Source: Synechococcales cyanobacterium C42_A2020_086 (GTDB lineage Bacteria; Cyanobacteriota; Cyanobacteriia; Elainellales; Elainellaceae). Taken from it: DNA of 41,243 nt. The notes beneath the pieces were generated by a model. The model saw only the letters and a program-made list of their open reading frames with translations. It was not told the origin of the DNA and ran no database searches. The stretch spans positions 1-41,243 of the forward strand of contig JACYLU010000024.1 of NCBI GenBank assembly GCA_015272325.1. Reading direction: 5' to 3'. Shown one piece after another: positions 17,853 to 26,486 of the stretch; position 1 is the stretch's first letter; each line of letters begins with the position of its first letter. The translations under genes were made by a program, and so were the position numbers.

Positions 17853-19823
17853 ATGACAGTACCTACCATTGAATCGATTCTGCATGAAAACCGTTTATTT
17901 CACCCGACCGCCGAGTTTGCTCAGCAGGCGCAGATCAAATCCTTGCAGGACTACGAACAGCTCTATGAACGCGCCAAAGCCAACCCCGAAGCCTTCTGGG
18001 CAGAGCTAGCCGAACAGGAATTGCACTGGTTCCAAAAATGGGACAAGGTGCTAGATTGGCAGCCTCCTTTTGCCAAGTGGTTTGTCGATGGCAAGATAAA
18101 CATTTCCTACAACTGCATTGACCGTCACCTGACAACTTGGCGGCGCAACAAGGCGGCGTTGATTTGGGAAGGCGAACCCGGCGACTCGCGCACCCTCACC
18201 TATGCCCAGCTGCATCGGGAAGTCTGTCAGTTTGCTAACGTGCTGAAGCAGCTCGGCGTCCAGAAAGGCGATGTGGTGGGCATCTACATGCCGATGATTC
18301 CGGAGGCGGCGATCGCGATGCTGGCCTGCGCTCGGATTGGTGCCCCCCATACCGTGGTGTTTGGTGGCTTTAGTGCCGAGGCTCTGCGGGATCGGCTCAA
18401 CGACGGTCAGGCCAAGCTGGTTGTCACCGCAGATGGCGGCTGGCGCAAAGATGCCATTGTGCCGCTAAAGGACCAGGTGGATAAAGCCCTAGAAGACAAC
18501 GGTGCGCCCACGGTCGAGAATGTGCTGGTGGTGCAGCGGACCCAGCAGCGCGTATCTATGGAACCTGGCCGCGACCACTGGTGGCACGATCTGCGTCAGG
18601 GGATCTCCAGCGATTGCCCCGCTGAACCGATGGACAGCGAAGATATGCTGTTTATTCTCTACACCTCGGGCAGCACCGGCAAACCCAAAGGAGTGGTACA
18701 CACGACCGGCGGCTATAACCTCTACACCCACATGACGACGAAGTGGATCTTCGATCTCCGCGATACGGACGTTTACTGGTGTACGGCAGATGTGGGCTGG
18801 ATCACCGGGCACAGCTACATTGTCTATGGCCCACTCTCCAACGGCGCTACGACGCTGATGTACGAAGGCGCGCCTCGGGCCTCGAATCCGGGCTGCTTCT
18901 GGGATGTGATTGAGAAATATGGCGTCAATATTTTCTACACCGCACCGACGGCAATTCGCGCGTTTATCAAAATGGGCGAACACCATCCCCGCTCCCGAGA
19001 TCTTTCGTCGCTGCGGCTGCTGGGCACGGTGGGCGAGCCGATTAACCCAGAAGCCTGGATGTGGTACTACCGGGTGATTGGCGGCGAACGCTGCCCGATT
19101 GTAGACACCTGGTGGCAAACGGAAACTGGCGGCATCATGATTACTCCACTGCCGGGCGCCATTCCCACAAAGCCAGGCTCCGCTACCCGCCCCTTCCCCG
19201 GCATTCTGGCGGATGTGGTTGATCTCGAGGGCAATCCTGTGCCCGACAATGAAGGCGGCTATCTGGTCGTGCGGTACCCCTGGCCGAGCATGATGCGCAC
19301 GGTATACGGCGATGACGACCGCTTCCGTCGCACCTACTGGGAGCACATTCCCCCCCGCGATGGGCAATACTTCTACTTTGCCGGAGACGGAGCCCGCCGC
19401 GATGAAGACGGCTACTTTTGGGTGATGGGTCGGGTAGACGATGTGATTAGCGTCTCGGGTCATCGCTTGGGCACGATGGAAATCGAGTCGGCGCTCGTAT
19501 CGCACCCGGCGGTGGCAGAGGCAGCTGTGGTTGGCAAACCGGACGAACTGCGCGGCGAGGAAATCGTGGCATTCGTTACCCTAGAAGGACACTACACCCC
19601 TAGTGAAGAGCTGGATAAAGCGCTGAAGCAGCATGTGGTGCAGGAAATTGGCGCTTTGGCCCGTCCTGGACAGATTCGCTTTAGCGATGCCCTGCCCAAA
19701 ACCCGCTCAGGCAAAATCATGCGGCGATTGCTACGCTCGTTGGCAGCGGGGCAAGATGTGGTGGGCGACACCTCAACCCTGGAAGACCGCTCGGTGCTCG
19801 ACAAACTCCGCGAGGAGGCTTAG
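17853..19823 (+). CDS. acs: Acetyl-CoA synthetase (acetate--CoA ligase)
   Basis: The 656-residue protein is a full-length Acs. It has the N-terminal extension [23 protein letters not shown] in shortened form (residues about 59-81), the AMP-binding signature [19 protein letters not shown] (residues 270-288), the acetate-pocket region [11 protein letters not shown], and the hinge/C-terminal lid [20 protein letters not shown]. The conserved lysine is K621 in [13 protein letters not shown], the residue acetylated to inactivate the enzyme in other bacteria. It activates acetate with ATP and CoA. It appears monocistronic; the 264 bp upstream hold its promoter and that of the divergent transpeptidase. 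The ATG at 17853 gives the usual family N-terminus. Confidence 0.96.
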   Translation: MTVPTIESILHENRLFHPTAEFAQQAQIKSLQDYEQLYERAKANPEAFWAELAEQELHWFQKWDKVLDWQPPFAKWFVDGKINISYNCIDRHLTTWRRNKAALIWEGEPGDSRTLTYAQLHREVCQFANVLKQLGVQKGDVVGIYMPMIPEAAIAMLACARIGAPHTVVFGGFSAEALRDRLNDGQAKLVVTADGGWRKDAIVPLKDQVDKALEDNGAPTVENVLVVQRTQQRVSMEPGRDHWWHDLRQGISSDCPAEPMDSEDMLFILYTSGSTGKPKGVVHTTGGYNLYTHMTTKWIFDLRDTDVYWCTADVGWITGHSYIVYGPLSNGATTLMYEGAPRASNPGCFWDVIEKYGVNIFYTAPTAIRAFIKMGEHHPRSRDLSSLRLLGTVGEPINPEAWMWYYRVIGGERCPIVDTWWQTETGGIMITPLPGAIPTKPGSATRPFPGILADVVDLEGNPVPDNEGGYLVVRYPWPSMMRTVYGDDDRFRRTYWEHIPPRDGQYFYFAGDGARRDEDGYFWVMGRVDDVISVSGHRLGTMEIESALVSHPAVAEAAVVGKPDELRGEEIVAFVTLEGHYTPSEELDKALKQHVVQEIGALARPGQIRFSDALPKTRSGKIMRRLLRSLAAGQDVVGDTSTLEDRSVLDKLREEA

Positions 19824-19945
19824 AGCAAAGCAACCAATAACAACCAAATAGGCACCTAGCGGACGATGACCGGCAGACCGTTTCTCATGGACGATAGACG
19901 ATAAACGATCAGGATCAGTTCTCCCTCTATGGAGGTGCAATCAGG

Positions 19946-20401
19946 ATGCGTTGCTTACCCAGTTCGCAAACGGTACGCCTAACGTCGGTCACTCGGTTAG
20001 CAGGGCCTAGGACCAGGAAATTTTGGTCAACATGGGCCTGGGCGGGATTGCTCTGGGCAGGACTATCGGTTGGACTAGTCCCCAGAGGGGTGGGGCAATC
20101 GGTTGCTCCAGAACCCGTCCCGGAACCGATTCCAGCTCAAGAGGACAGCGCACCGCCCGAGGCGTTGTCTACCCCGCTCACCCTAGAAGAGTGGGATTTT
20201 GAATCGCCGCTAGAGCCAATTCAATCGCCGCTAGAGCCAATTCAGTCAGCACCGCCTCCAACTCCCCCACCGACCCCACAACCATTGCCGGCTGAGCCGC
20301 TGCGGGTTCCTGCGGGAGGGGTGGATCTCCCAGGGCAGCCTCCTCCAGGCAGCCAAACCCCTGCCCAAGAGACGCCGAACCAACTGCAATTTCGGTTCTA
20401 G
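19946..20401 (+). CDS. Small proline-rich exported protein
   Basis: The 151-residue protein has an N-terminal basic region and a hydrophobic stretch (WAWAGLLWAGLSVGLVPRGV) typical of a signal sequence. The rest is rich in Pro, Glu and Gln (PEPVPEPIPAQ, PPPTPPPTPQPLP), expected to be disordered outside the inner membrane. A perfect 21-bp tandem duplication at 20202-20243 doubles SPLEPIQ. GGAGG lies about 10 bases before the ATG, which supports the start. The C-terminus QLQFRF ends abruptly with an aromatic residue, reminiscent of outer-membrane protein ends, so a truncated larger protein cannot be excluded. It overlaps the 3' end of the LuxR-type ORF by 4 bp. Function unknown. Confidence 0.55.
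   Translation: MRCLPSSQTVRLTSVTRLAGPRTRKFWSTWAWAGLLWAGLSVGLVPRGVGQSVAPEPVPEPIPAQEDSAPPEALSTPLTLEEWDFESPLEPIQSPLEPIQSAPPPTPPPTPQPLPAEPLRVPAGGVDLPGQPPPGSQTPAQETPNQLQFRF
20202..20243 (+). repeat. Perfect 21-bp in-frame tandem duplication
   Basis: Positions 20202-20222 and 20223-20243 are identical, encoding SPLEPIQ twice in the proline-rich exported protein. Confidence 0.9.
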
Positions 20402-20649
20402 CGGCCCGAAGGTGAGTGGGGTTGCCATCGGGCTGCCTGCCCTCGCGATTTGGTTTCTTCGAGCAGATTGTTCTCTATCAATCGCGCTACCATAGCGGTT
20501 CTAGAGGCCACCCCCAGCTTGGTAAAGATGCGGCGCAGATAGGTTGAAACCGTCCACGGGCTGATGCCTAAGATACTGCTAATGTGCTTGTTGGGATGCT
20601 CCTGAGCCACTAACTGACCGAATTCGAGAACAGGTTTTAGAGGAGGCAA
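20398..20649 (-). CDS. Short LuxR-type helix-turn-helix protein, possibly truncated at its start
   Basis: The 83-residue frame contains a clear LuxR/FixJ-type HTH: GQLVAQEHPNKHISSILGIS then PWTVSTYLRRIFTKLGV and SRTAMVARLIENNLLEE (residues about 11-64). Short stand-alone proteins of this kind exist in cyanobacteria, so it might be nearly full length and functional. However, the first ten or so codons (MPPLKPVLEF) lie antisense to a decayed MNT gene fragment at 20616-20662 that is nearly identical to sequence inside the cas operon. The native N-terminus therefore seems to have been replaced at a recombination joint. The frame stays open through the joint. Whether it is expressed is unknown; I consider remnant and functional gene about equally likely. 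Confidence 0.5.
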   Translation of the reverse strand: MPPLKPVLEFGQLVAQEHPNKHISSILGISPWTVSTYLRRIFTKLGVASRTAMVARLIENNLLEETKSRGQAARWQPHSPSGR

Positions 20650-20690
20650 TTCCTTTGTGAGGGATGAACGCGAACGGCGAGTCCATGAAT
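20616..20690 (+). pseudogene. Remnant of a second MNT/HEPN toxin-antitoxin pair
   Basis: Positions 20616-20662 match 26442-26488 with only three mismatches. Read in the plus frame the segment encodes DRIREQVLEEAIPL and a stop, against DRIREQVLREAIPL and a stop at the C-terminus of the MNT antitoxin in the cas operon. The overlapping GTGA and a decayed start of a HEPN-like frame follow (VRDERERRV, then a stop a few codons on, versus VRSDRQRLV). Upstream of 20616 similarity stops abruptly and LuxR-type sequence on the other strand begins. It is a dead fragment, left after a duplication or rearrangement. Confidence 0.75.
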
Positions 20691-21163
20691 AGTGTTACCC
20701 AGGCAATGATGAATTGTCACGACGAATGTAAATACCCAATGATATCTGGATGATTCCCTCCAGGTGATTCCCTAACTTTATCATTGGAGCCGATGTGAAC
20801 CCCAATGCATGGGCGTTGGCATCCAGCAGAAACTTAGATAGACAATTAGATAGACAAAAGGTTGCCATAATTTTGATGGGCACGTTTGAGTTCAGCAGCA
20901 ATTTGTGTGGCTAACCAAATTGGCTGCACAACCTGTATATTCTTGACGTACTTAAGAGTCTGCTGCCGAAAGGATCTTCTCTAGAGTGGCAAAGTTGGAT
21001 TCATCGTCTCTTGAAGATTCCCGAACAACAGCTATATAAAAATTAATCTTTCCTCTAGAAACCCGGAAGCGTTTTTGCCGGGTTGTGCGTTTAGCATTGA
21101 AAAATCTCACGGTTGTATCAATGTATGTCTCGGCACCTTGAACGTTGACTCCAGATTGATTAG
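20691..21163. other. Stretch without a recognisable gene between fragments and the cas operon
   Basis: Two minus-strand frames are open here (20695-20901 and 20952-21272), but neither resembles a family I know, neither has a clear ribosome site, and the second runs into the WYL fragment. A perfect 12-bp tandem duplication (TTAGATAGACAA) lies at 20834-20857. The last part should contain the promoter of the cas operon. The sequence composition and mix of fragments suggest gene decay at the edge of an acquired block. Confidence 0.4.
20834..20857. repeat. Perfect 12-bp tandem duplication
   Basis: TTAGATAGACAA occurs at 20834-20845 and 20846-20857. It is non-coding, in the decayed region upstream of the cas operon. 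Confidence 0.85.
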
Positions 21164-21541
21164 ATGATTCGAGCAAATGTTCGCTACACCTCAGATGATA
21201 TTGCCAATATCCCGAAGGACAAACCTGAGATTGATTCAGCATTCGATCACGAAGCCCATTTTGAGTTGGCATTTCAGCATGAAGTCAGCGGCATTCCAAG
21301 CGAAATCGCAATCTACTGCGACGCAGAAACAGTTCCCTATATTCGAGAACGACACTGGCATCCGACACAGCAAATTGATGAAAATGCTGATGGTTCATTG
21401 ACGCTGTGTTTTGTCGCAAAGGGGTTGAATGGAGTGAAGCGTTGGGTCTTGTTTCACGGCAGTGGAGCCAAAGTTCTAGAACCCGCCGAACTAGTGCACA
21501 TGGTGCGACAGGAAATTCAAGCAATGCAGCAATGCTATTGA
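21164..21541 (+). CDS. C-terminal fragment of a WYL-domain transcriptional regulator
   Basis: The 125-residue frame matches the C-terminal (WCX-type) extension of WYL regulators. Diagnostic stretches are VPYIRERHWHPTQQIDENAD, GSLTLCFVAKGLNGVKRWVL and GSGAKVLEPAELVHMVRQEI (residues about 57-120). Full-length family members have about 300-350 residues, with an N-terminal winged helix and the WYL domain, both missing here; a TAG stop lies directly before the ATG, so the truncation is real in this sequence. WYL proteins commonly sit next to and repress cyanobacterial cas operons. The gene ends 13 bp before cas3, in the expected place. The fragment might still oligomerise or bind effector but should not bind DNA. 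It may be a pseudogene. Confidence 0.7.
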   Translation: MIRANVRYTSDDIANIPKDKPEIDSAFDHEAHFELAFQHEVSGIPSEIAIYCDAETVPYIRERHWHPTQQIDENADGSLTLCFVAKGLNGVKRWVLFHGSGAKVLEPAELVHMVRQEIQAMQQCY

Positions 21542-21554
21542 AAGGACTCAACTG

Positions 21555-24260
21555 ATGCGCAACGAGATTGAGCAAAACTTCCAGACGCTAATAGGATTTC
21601 CACCTAGACAGTTTCAGATCGAGACGATCACAAAACTCCTTCAATTACACAACGTCCTGCTTCGTGCACCCACAGGTTCTGGAAAAACAGAAACGGCGAT
21701 CGCCCCTTTTCTGTTTGCGAAACAGATGGGAGTTGAGGACTTCCCCAACAAGCTGATTTATATCGTGCCCTTGAGAACGTTGGCAACGAGTCTGCGCGAT
21801 CGCGCTGTGAAGCTAGTCAAAACTTGGGAAAGTGTGCATCCGCCTAAACGACCCTTAGTTGTAACTCTACAAACGGGAGAAAATCCAGAAGATCCAAGAT
21901 TTGAGGGCGACATTGTTTTTTGCACGATCGATCAGCTCTTGAGTAGCTTTCTCAGCATTCCCTATTCGGTTGGTCGAGGATCGGCAAATGTGAACGCAGG
22001 CGTTGTGTTTGCGTCTTATCTCGTGTTTGATGAACTACATTTGCTTGATCCCAATCGCAGTTTTGCAACCACTCTAAAGCTGTTGAAACAGGTGCAGGGT
22101 GTTTCACCTTATCTTTTGATGACTGCAACTCTAACGCATGAATTAACACAGCAGGTTCAGCAGGAGGTGACACCAAGAAATTGCAAGCCAGAGGAAGCAT
22201 TGAGCTTAGTCAATGTTGAGGGTAATGATCTAAAGCAAATTGAAGGCAGTCGCCAGAGGCAATTCATTCCCTGTGAAGAGCCTTTGAGCGCTGAGGTAAT
22301 TTTACGGGATGTTCAGCAGAACGATCGCAAGCGTGTGATTGTTATCTGCAACACTGTTGCAAGGTCGCAGAGCTTGTTTCAGAATCTGCGCGATATTGCA
22401 CCAGAGACAATCAAGATAGTATTGCTGCACGCGCGCTTTTTACCTGAAGATCGAAAACAGACGGAAGCCAAGCTGCAAAGAATTTTTGCCAAAAATTGGA
22501 CGGATGATGGCCTTTGTTATGTATTGATATCAACACAAGTTATAGAAGCTGGAATCAATATCACTTCGCAAGTAATGCATACACAGCTTTGTCCAATGAA
22601 TGCGTTGTTACAACGTGCAGGACGATGCGCACGATTTGCAGACGAAACGGGCCAGGTTTTGGTCTATCGACAGATGCGAGTGAGCGATAAGCACCAAGGT
22701 TTGGCAGCATCTGAAGACGATGATGAGGCGATCGCGCAAACAGAAAATCGTAAACGCCGCCAATTCCTACCTTACTCTGATAAAACCTGCGAGTTAACCT
22801 GGACAGTTCTGTTAGAGCACAGGTCAGCGGGGCGAGTGGATCTACCTGTGGGCTTTGCGATAGAAGAAGCCTGGATTAACAATGTGCATGGCGAAGAAGA
22901 CCGGGTCCAGGCAGGAAAGCGATTGCAGAATAGGAGCCAGTTTGAGCTTGATTTTGATGATGCTGTGTTTCGAGGTAAACGCCATGTTGCCGAAAATCTA
23001 ATCCGTCAAGTCGATAATCGCAGTGTGTTTATGGTTGAAGATGCGGCAATAATCGATCTGGATATTTCTGAAGACGTTGATGTCAGACAACTTCAGCCTT
23101 TTTCGCTGCCTCGAACAACCCTAATCAAGCTTTGGCGAGAGTATGTAGATAGTCATCACCAGACTTGGCTGTTTAAGAAGGTCGAGTCAGAGAGCAAATC
23201 AGCAGAAGGATACGTCTTGCCAAAAGCAAAGCCGATTAAAACACAGCAAGAACTGACAGAGAGCATTCGCTTGGTGGTCAATCCAAGCTACGTGAGCTAT
23301 GACAGCGATATTGGATTGCAGATCGGTGTGCATATTCAAGGTCACTATCGATCACCTAAGAAGCCGAAATCTAAGGTGAGTAAAGAATACAGCTACAAAA
23401 TGGATACCTATCTAGGGCATCTAGGACGAATTTGGACTTGCTGGGAACGAGATTTCAATGGAGAGGTGCTGATTGATGGGCAACCAACAGTGGTCAAGCT
23501 GTCTAGCGTCTGTGGGGAACTGGGGCTTGCAGGGGGAAAGTTTATCTTACGTAAGTTTTTTCCGCAGGCAACGCTACCCCAAACCATTGCCCTATTTGAG
23601 TTTTTAGTATTCCTCGCAGTCATTACCCACGATCTGGGCAAACTTCAGGTGGGGTGGCAGAGTGCAATGCGCGGATGGCAGAAAACCGCTTTTGAGCTGT
23701 ATTGCAGCTTGTCTGAAAAACCTGACTTCGAAATTATGAATCCAGGGAATCACCTACTCGCACACACCGATCATCATCCTGAGAACGAGATCTTCAAAAA
23801 AGCCTATGAAACCTATACGGCTCAGCATCCGCGTCCATCTCATGCAGTAGAAAGTGCTTTTATCGCCTATGACTTACTAGATGCGGTCTTAATTCCCGTC
23901 CTGGAAGAGCAATATAGGGCAGATGAGACGCAGGTAAATTTGATTCGTCACACAATCGAGATGGCAGCCGGGCGACATCATTCAGCCTGGGCAAAGGGAT
24001 GGGAAGACTCCAGTGCAACAATCCAGCTCCATCCGGAAGCGAATAAGGCAATTCAGCAGAGTTGGCAGCAGCTCAGCCGTCGCCTCAAAGGAAAATTACT
24101 CCTACCCGATCAACTCCCACAGCTTGAGCACACTTACGAGATGGAAGAATTCTCCCTTGGCAAGGAGATTGGGGAAGCTGATTTGCCTTACCAGCAGCTT
24201 TACTGGTTGGTCGTTAGGGCACTCCGCATCTGTGACGGGCGGTCGGTGCAGTTGCATTAG
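21555..24260 (+). CDS. cas3: Cas3 helicase-nuclease with C-terminal HD domain
   Basis: The 901-residue protein is the effector helicase-nuclease that degrades DNA opened by Cascade. The superfamily 2 helicase is N-terminal: Walker A APTGSGKT (residues 38-45), Walker B DELH (159-162), motif III MTAT (189-192), STQVIEAGINI (about 326-336) and motif VI QRAGRCAR (353-360). The HD phosphohydrolase domain is at the C-terminus, with candidate metal ligands H622 in TYLGHLG, H692-D693 in VITHDLGK, the His in RPSHAVES and the HH in AAGRHHSAW. Most type I systems carry HD at the N-terminus or as a separate protein; C-terminal HD is best known from type I-G. All key residues appear intact. AAAGGA lies 8-9 bases before the ATG, and the gene follows the WYL fragment by 13 bp, so they should share a transcript. 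Confidence 0.93.
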   Translation: MRNEIEQNFQTLIGFPPRQFQIETITKLLQLHNVLLRAPTGSGKTETAIAPFLFAKQMGVEDFPNKLIYIVPLRTLATSLRDRAVKLVKTWESVHPPKRPLVVTLQTGENPEDPRFEGDIVFCTIDQLLSSFLSIPYSVGRGSANVNAGVVFASYLVFDELHLLDPNRSFATTLKLLKQVQGVSPYLLMTATLTHELTQQVQQEVTPRNCKPEEALSLVNVEGNDLKQIEGSRQRQFIPCEEPLSAEVILRDVQQNDRKRVIVICNTVARSQSLFQNLRDIAPETIKIVLLHARFLPEDRKQTEAKLQRIFAKNWTDDGLCYVLISTQVIEAGINITSQVMHTQLCPMNALLQRAGRCARFADETGQVLVYRQMRVSDKHQGLAASEDDDEAIAQTENRKRRQFLPYSDKTCELTWTVLLEHRSAGRVDLPVGFAIEEAWINNVHGEEDRVQAGKRLQNRSQFELDFDDAVFRGKRHVAENLIRQVDNRSVFMVEDAAIIDLDISEDVDVRQLQPFSLPRTTLIKLWREYVDSHHQTWLFKKVESESKSAEGYVLPKAKPIKTQQELTESIRLVVNPSYVSYDSDIGLQIGVHIQGHYRSPKKPKSKVSKEYSYKMDTYLGHLGRIWTCWERDFNGEVLIDGQPTVVKLSSVCGELGLAGGKFILRKFFPQATLPQTIALFEFLVFLAVITHDLGKLQVGWQSAMRGWQKTAFELYCSLSEKPDFEIMNPGNHLLAHTDHHPENEIFKKAYETYTAQHPRPSHAVESAFIAYDLLDAVLIPVLEEQYRADETQVNLIRHTIEMAAGRHHSAWAKGWEDSSATIQLHPEANKAIQQSWQQLSRRLKGKLLLPDQLPQLEHTYEMEEFSLGKEIGEADLPYQQLYWLVVRALRICDGRSVQLH

Positions 24261-24319
24261 AGCTGGAAATGGCTTTTTCCAAACACGGGTAGTATTTAGA
24301 AAGTCGAAGCAGTGAATTT

Positions 24320-26164
24320 ATGGTTTGTAATTTAAAGATTCCAAAGCAGTACGGAACTTACACAGATGTATGTTTAATGCTAGGTTTGGCACGACTTACC
24401 TACGCTGTTCAGTTTGCACTCCACGAAGCGAAGAAACTGAAGCTAACTGATTTGGGTGCGAGCTATCGGATTCAGTTGGAGCAAGAACTTGACCCGGAGG
24501 AAGTTGCTGCTACGCTACAGTACGAAAACCTTTTGCAACCCGTCAAAGGAGACAAAACAGAGGCGATCGCAGGCTTAGATTGGTCTGAACTGAAATTCTT
24601 TGATACCAAGCGAAACACCGAAATTCGCAGTCGCTATCTGGAATTTCAGCGTCAATTGAAACGCGAAAAGCTAGAGCTGGCAGATGATGACGAGATAGAA
24701 GTACCAGATGCCAGAACTCAAAATGGCGTTATTTTGACCTCAATGCGGCACGATCGCAACCATAATGGGCTTTGGAAAGCTGGATGGGATATTCAGCAGC
24801 ATTTTGGAGCGTTAGCTGCATCTGCTTTGAAAGCCTTTGCTGAAAGCGATGAACGATCGCAGGGCAATGAAATTTCTCAGGCAGCAGCCTATTTCAAAAC
24901 CTACACAGGTGAAAACCTTCCGACTCCAGTTAGTGCAGTAAAAATCTTTTTCCCAACGTTTGTGCAGGGGGTGAATCGACCCAAGGCAGACACTAACAAA
25001 GTTGATGGGAGTGGGCAAAAAGAGGAATGGCTGTTGCTATGGCTGATTGCGATCGGACTGTTTGAGTTTGGCATTGCTGAACGAATCAAGATTTCCGACA
25101 ATGCCTTTGATTGGCGCATGGTTTTGCTAGAACCCAGAGAACTCAGCCTTTCTAGCTACCGAGACATTTTAGATGAAGTGAGGATATACAGTCCGCCTAG
25201 TGGCGCACACGGTGTTGCCCGCTTTGATGCAGAAATGTCACTGGGATTATCCAAAGCCCTGTTGAAATATCACCCTGCTAAAGGAGTCAGTGAACCCGTC
25301 AGGCGGCGATCGCGTAGCTCATCGATCAAAGAGATGGTTTCCGGGTTTAGCGGGACGCACTTCGGCTCTAAAGGACAGGTCTATGGCGTGAAAGAAGTTT
25401 TTAGTCTTGGACTGCCTGATTGGATACGACCGGAAACAGCAGAGGAGGTAAGAAACTATCAGAAGTTACTCGATGAGCATCTGACAGTCGTGCGATCGCT
25501 TTCGAGCAGTGAAGGCAACGGAGAACTTCTCAATGCTTATCGTGACTTTATTACAGGCGGTGATCTCAACCAATTTTTCCGCTTTCACATTAGCTATGCG
25601 GATTATATCGTGCGGCAACTGGCAGACCCAAAAGCGAAATACGCACCGAAACAGTTTTCTCAAGAAGGACTAGACATCATGACTCGAAGCTTTGACAAGA
25701 CCGATCAGAACTGGTCAATCAAAGAAATTACCCAGAACAAAGGTTTTCTCAGAATTGCGAGAGCAATCAACAGTGCTACGGTTTACGCTGGAAAAATCAA
25801 AACGAAAGAAGGGGTAGTAGAACTTGACTGGCAGCGCACCTATGGACTGGCTCAAAGATTGAGCAATCAAATGGGTTCCAAACAAGACTTCATTGCTGAA
25901 CTTTCGGCGTTCCTGACCAGCTACGACAATGAAAATGTGCGAATTTCCGAACAGCTCCTGAAGGAGAATAAGTCGCTGAGAAGGGTTTGGGTTACAAATG
26001 AAGATTTAGAGGAATTCCTAGCACTACTTGATGATCAACGCTTTAAATGGAGTCTTGTTGCCAATCTACTTTTGGCATATGGCTACGCAAAATGGAGAAA
26101 ACCATTGGAAGGCGAACCGGACGGCGCACCTTCTGGAGACGACGATGCCAACGAAAGCGAATAA
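24320..26164 (+). CDS. Large Cascade subunit, Cas8-like (divergent)
   Basis: The 614-residue protein sits where the type I large subunit belongs, between cas3 and cas7, and has the size for it. I assign it by position and size, not by a motif. It contains few cysteines and no C-x-x-C zinc pairs, unlike many Cas8a/Cas8b proteins, and no HD or GGDD palm motifs, so it is not Cas10d (Csc3). Regions of note are RTQNGVILTSMRHDRNHNGL (about 131-150) and the central EEWLLLWLIAIGLFEFG (about 235-251). The C-terminus ends in an acidic low-complexity tail (GAPSGDDDANESE). A separate small subunit gene is absent, so that function may be encoded here, perhaps as an internal translation product of the C-terminal helices. 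It begins 59 bp after cas3; the antitoxin start codon follows its stop by 10 bp. Confidence 0.75.
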   Translation: MVCNLKIPKQYGTYTDVCLMLGLARLTYAVQFALHEAKKLKLTDLGASYRIQLEQELDPEEVAATLQYENLLQPVKGDKTEAIAGLDWSELKFFDTKRNTEIRSRYLEFQRQLKREKLELADDDEIEVPDARTQNGVILTSMRHDRNHNGLWKAGWDIQQHFGALAASALKAFAESDERSQGNEISQAAAYFKTYTGENLPTPVSAVKIFFPTFVQGVNRPKADTNKVDGSGQKEEWLLLWLIAIGLFEFGIAERIKISDNAFDWRMVLLEPRELSLSSYRDILDEVRIYSPPSGAHGVARFDAEMSLGLSKALLKYHPAKGVSEPVRRRSRSSSIKEMVSGFSGTHFGSKGQVYGVKEVFSLGLPDWIRPETAEEVRNYQKLLDEHLTVVRSLSSSEGNGELLNAYRDFITGGDLNQFFRFHISYADYIVRQLADPKAKYAPKQFSQEGLDIMTRSFDKTDQNWSIKEITQNKGFLRIARAINSATVYAGKIKTKEGVVELDWQRTYGLAQRLSNQMGSKQDFIAELSAFLTSYDNENVRISEQLLKENKSLRRVWVTNEDLEEFLALLDDQRFKWSLVANLLLAYGYAKWRKPLEGEPDGAPSGDDDANESE

Positions 26165-26174
26165 GGAGAGTTCG

Positions 26175-26486
26175 ATGCAGCACCATTCCGGCATAGGGGT
26201 TAGCGCTCTGCTCAGCGAGCAGCGTCAAGCCATTCTGGCAATCGCTGCCAAACATGGAGCCTACAATGTGCGGGTGTTTGGTTCAGTGGCGCGGGGCGAG
26301 GCAGATGAGCAAAGCGATATTGATCTATTGGTAGATTACTCGCTCGATCGCGTCTCTCCCTGGTTTCCAGCCGGCTTAAAACTAGAGCTAGAGCAGTTGT
26401 TGGGGCGGAAGGTAGACATCGCCACAGAAGCCGCCCTCACAGACCGAATTCGAGAACAGGTTTTAAGAGAGGCAATTCCTTTGTGA
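26175..26486 (+). CDS. mntA: MNT-type minimal nucleotidyltransferase antitoxin
   Basis: The 103-residue protein has the nucleotidyltransferase signature GSVARGEADEQSDIDLLVDY (residues 36-55) with catalytic D48 and D50. Such MNT proteins pair with HEPN toxins; in the experimentally studied cyanobacterial pair the MNT protein inactivates HEPN by adding AMP to a tyrosine. The open frame extends upstream inside cas8 to 26028, but an AAGGAG site at 26163-26168, overlapping the cas8 stop, sits 6 bases before the ATG at 26175, which settles the start. Its stop overlaps the GTG start of the HEPN gene (GTGA). The near-identical 3' end of this gene is repeated as a remnant at 20616-20662. Confidence 0.9.
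   Translation: MQHHSGIGVSALLSEQRQAILAIAAKHGAYNVRVFGSVARGEADEQSDIDLLVDYSLDRVSPWFPAGLKLELEQLLGRKVDIATEAALTDRIREQVLREAIPL

Noticed and set aside
20952-21272. Minus-strand frame of 106 codons across the cas operon upstream region
   Set aside because: No recognisable motif, no ribosome site, and it overlaps the well-supported WYL fragment on the other strand.
24261-24319. A degenerate repeat-like stretch (TTCCAAACACGGG) between cas3 and cas8, as in RNA-guarded CreTA toxin-antitoxin modules
   Set aside because: Similarity to the array repeat is short and gapped, the hairpin and GAAAC end are absent, and the interval is too small for a guide plus toxin.
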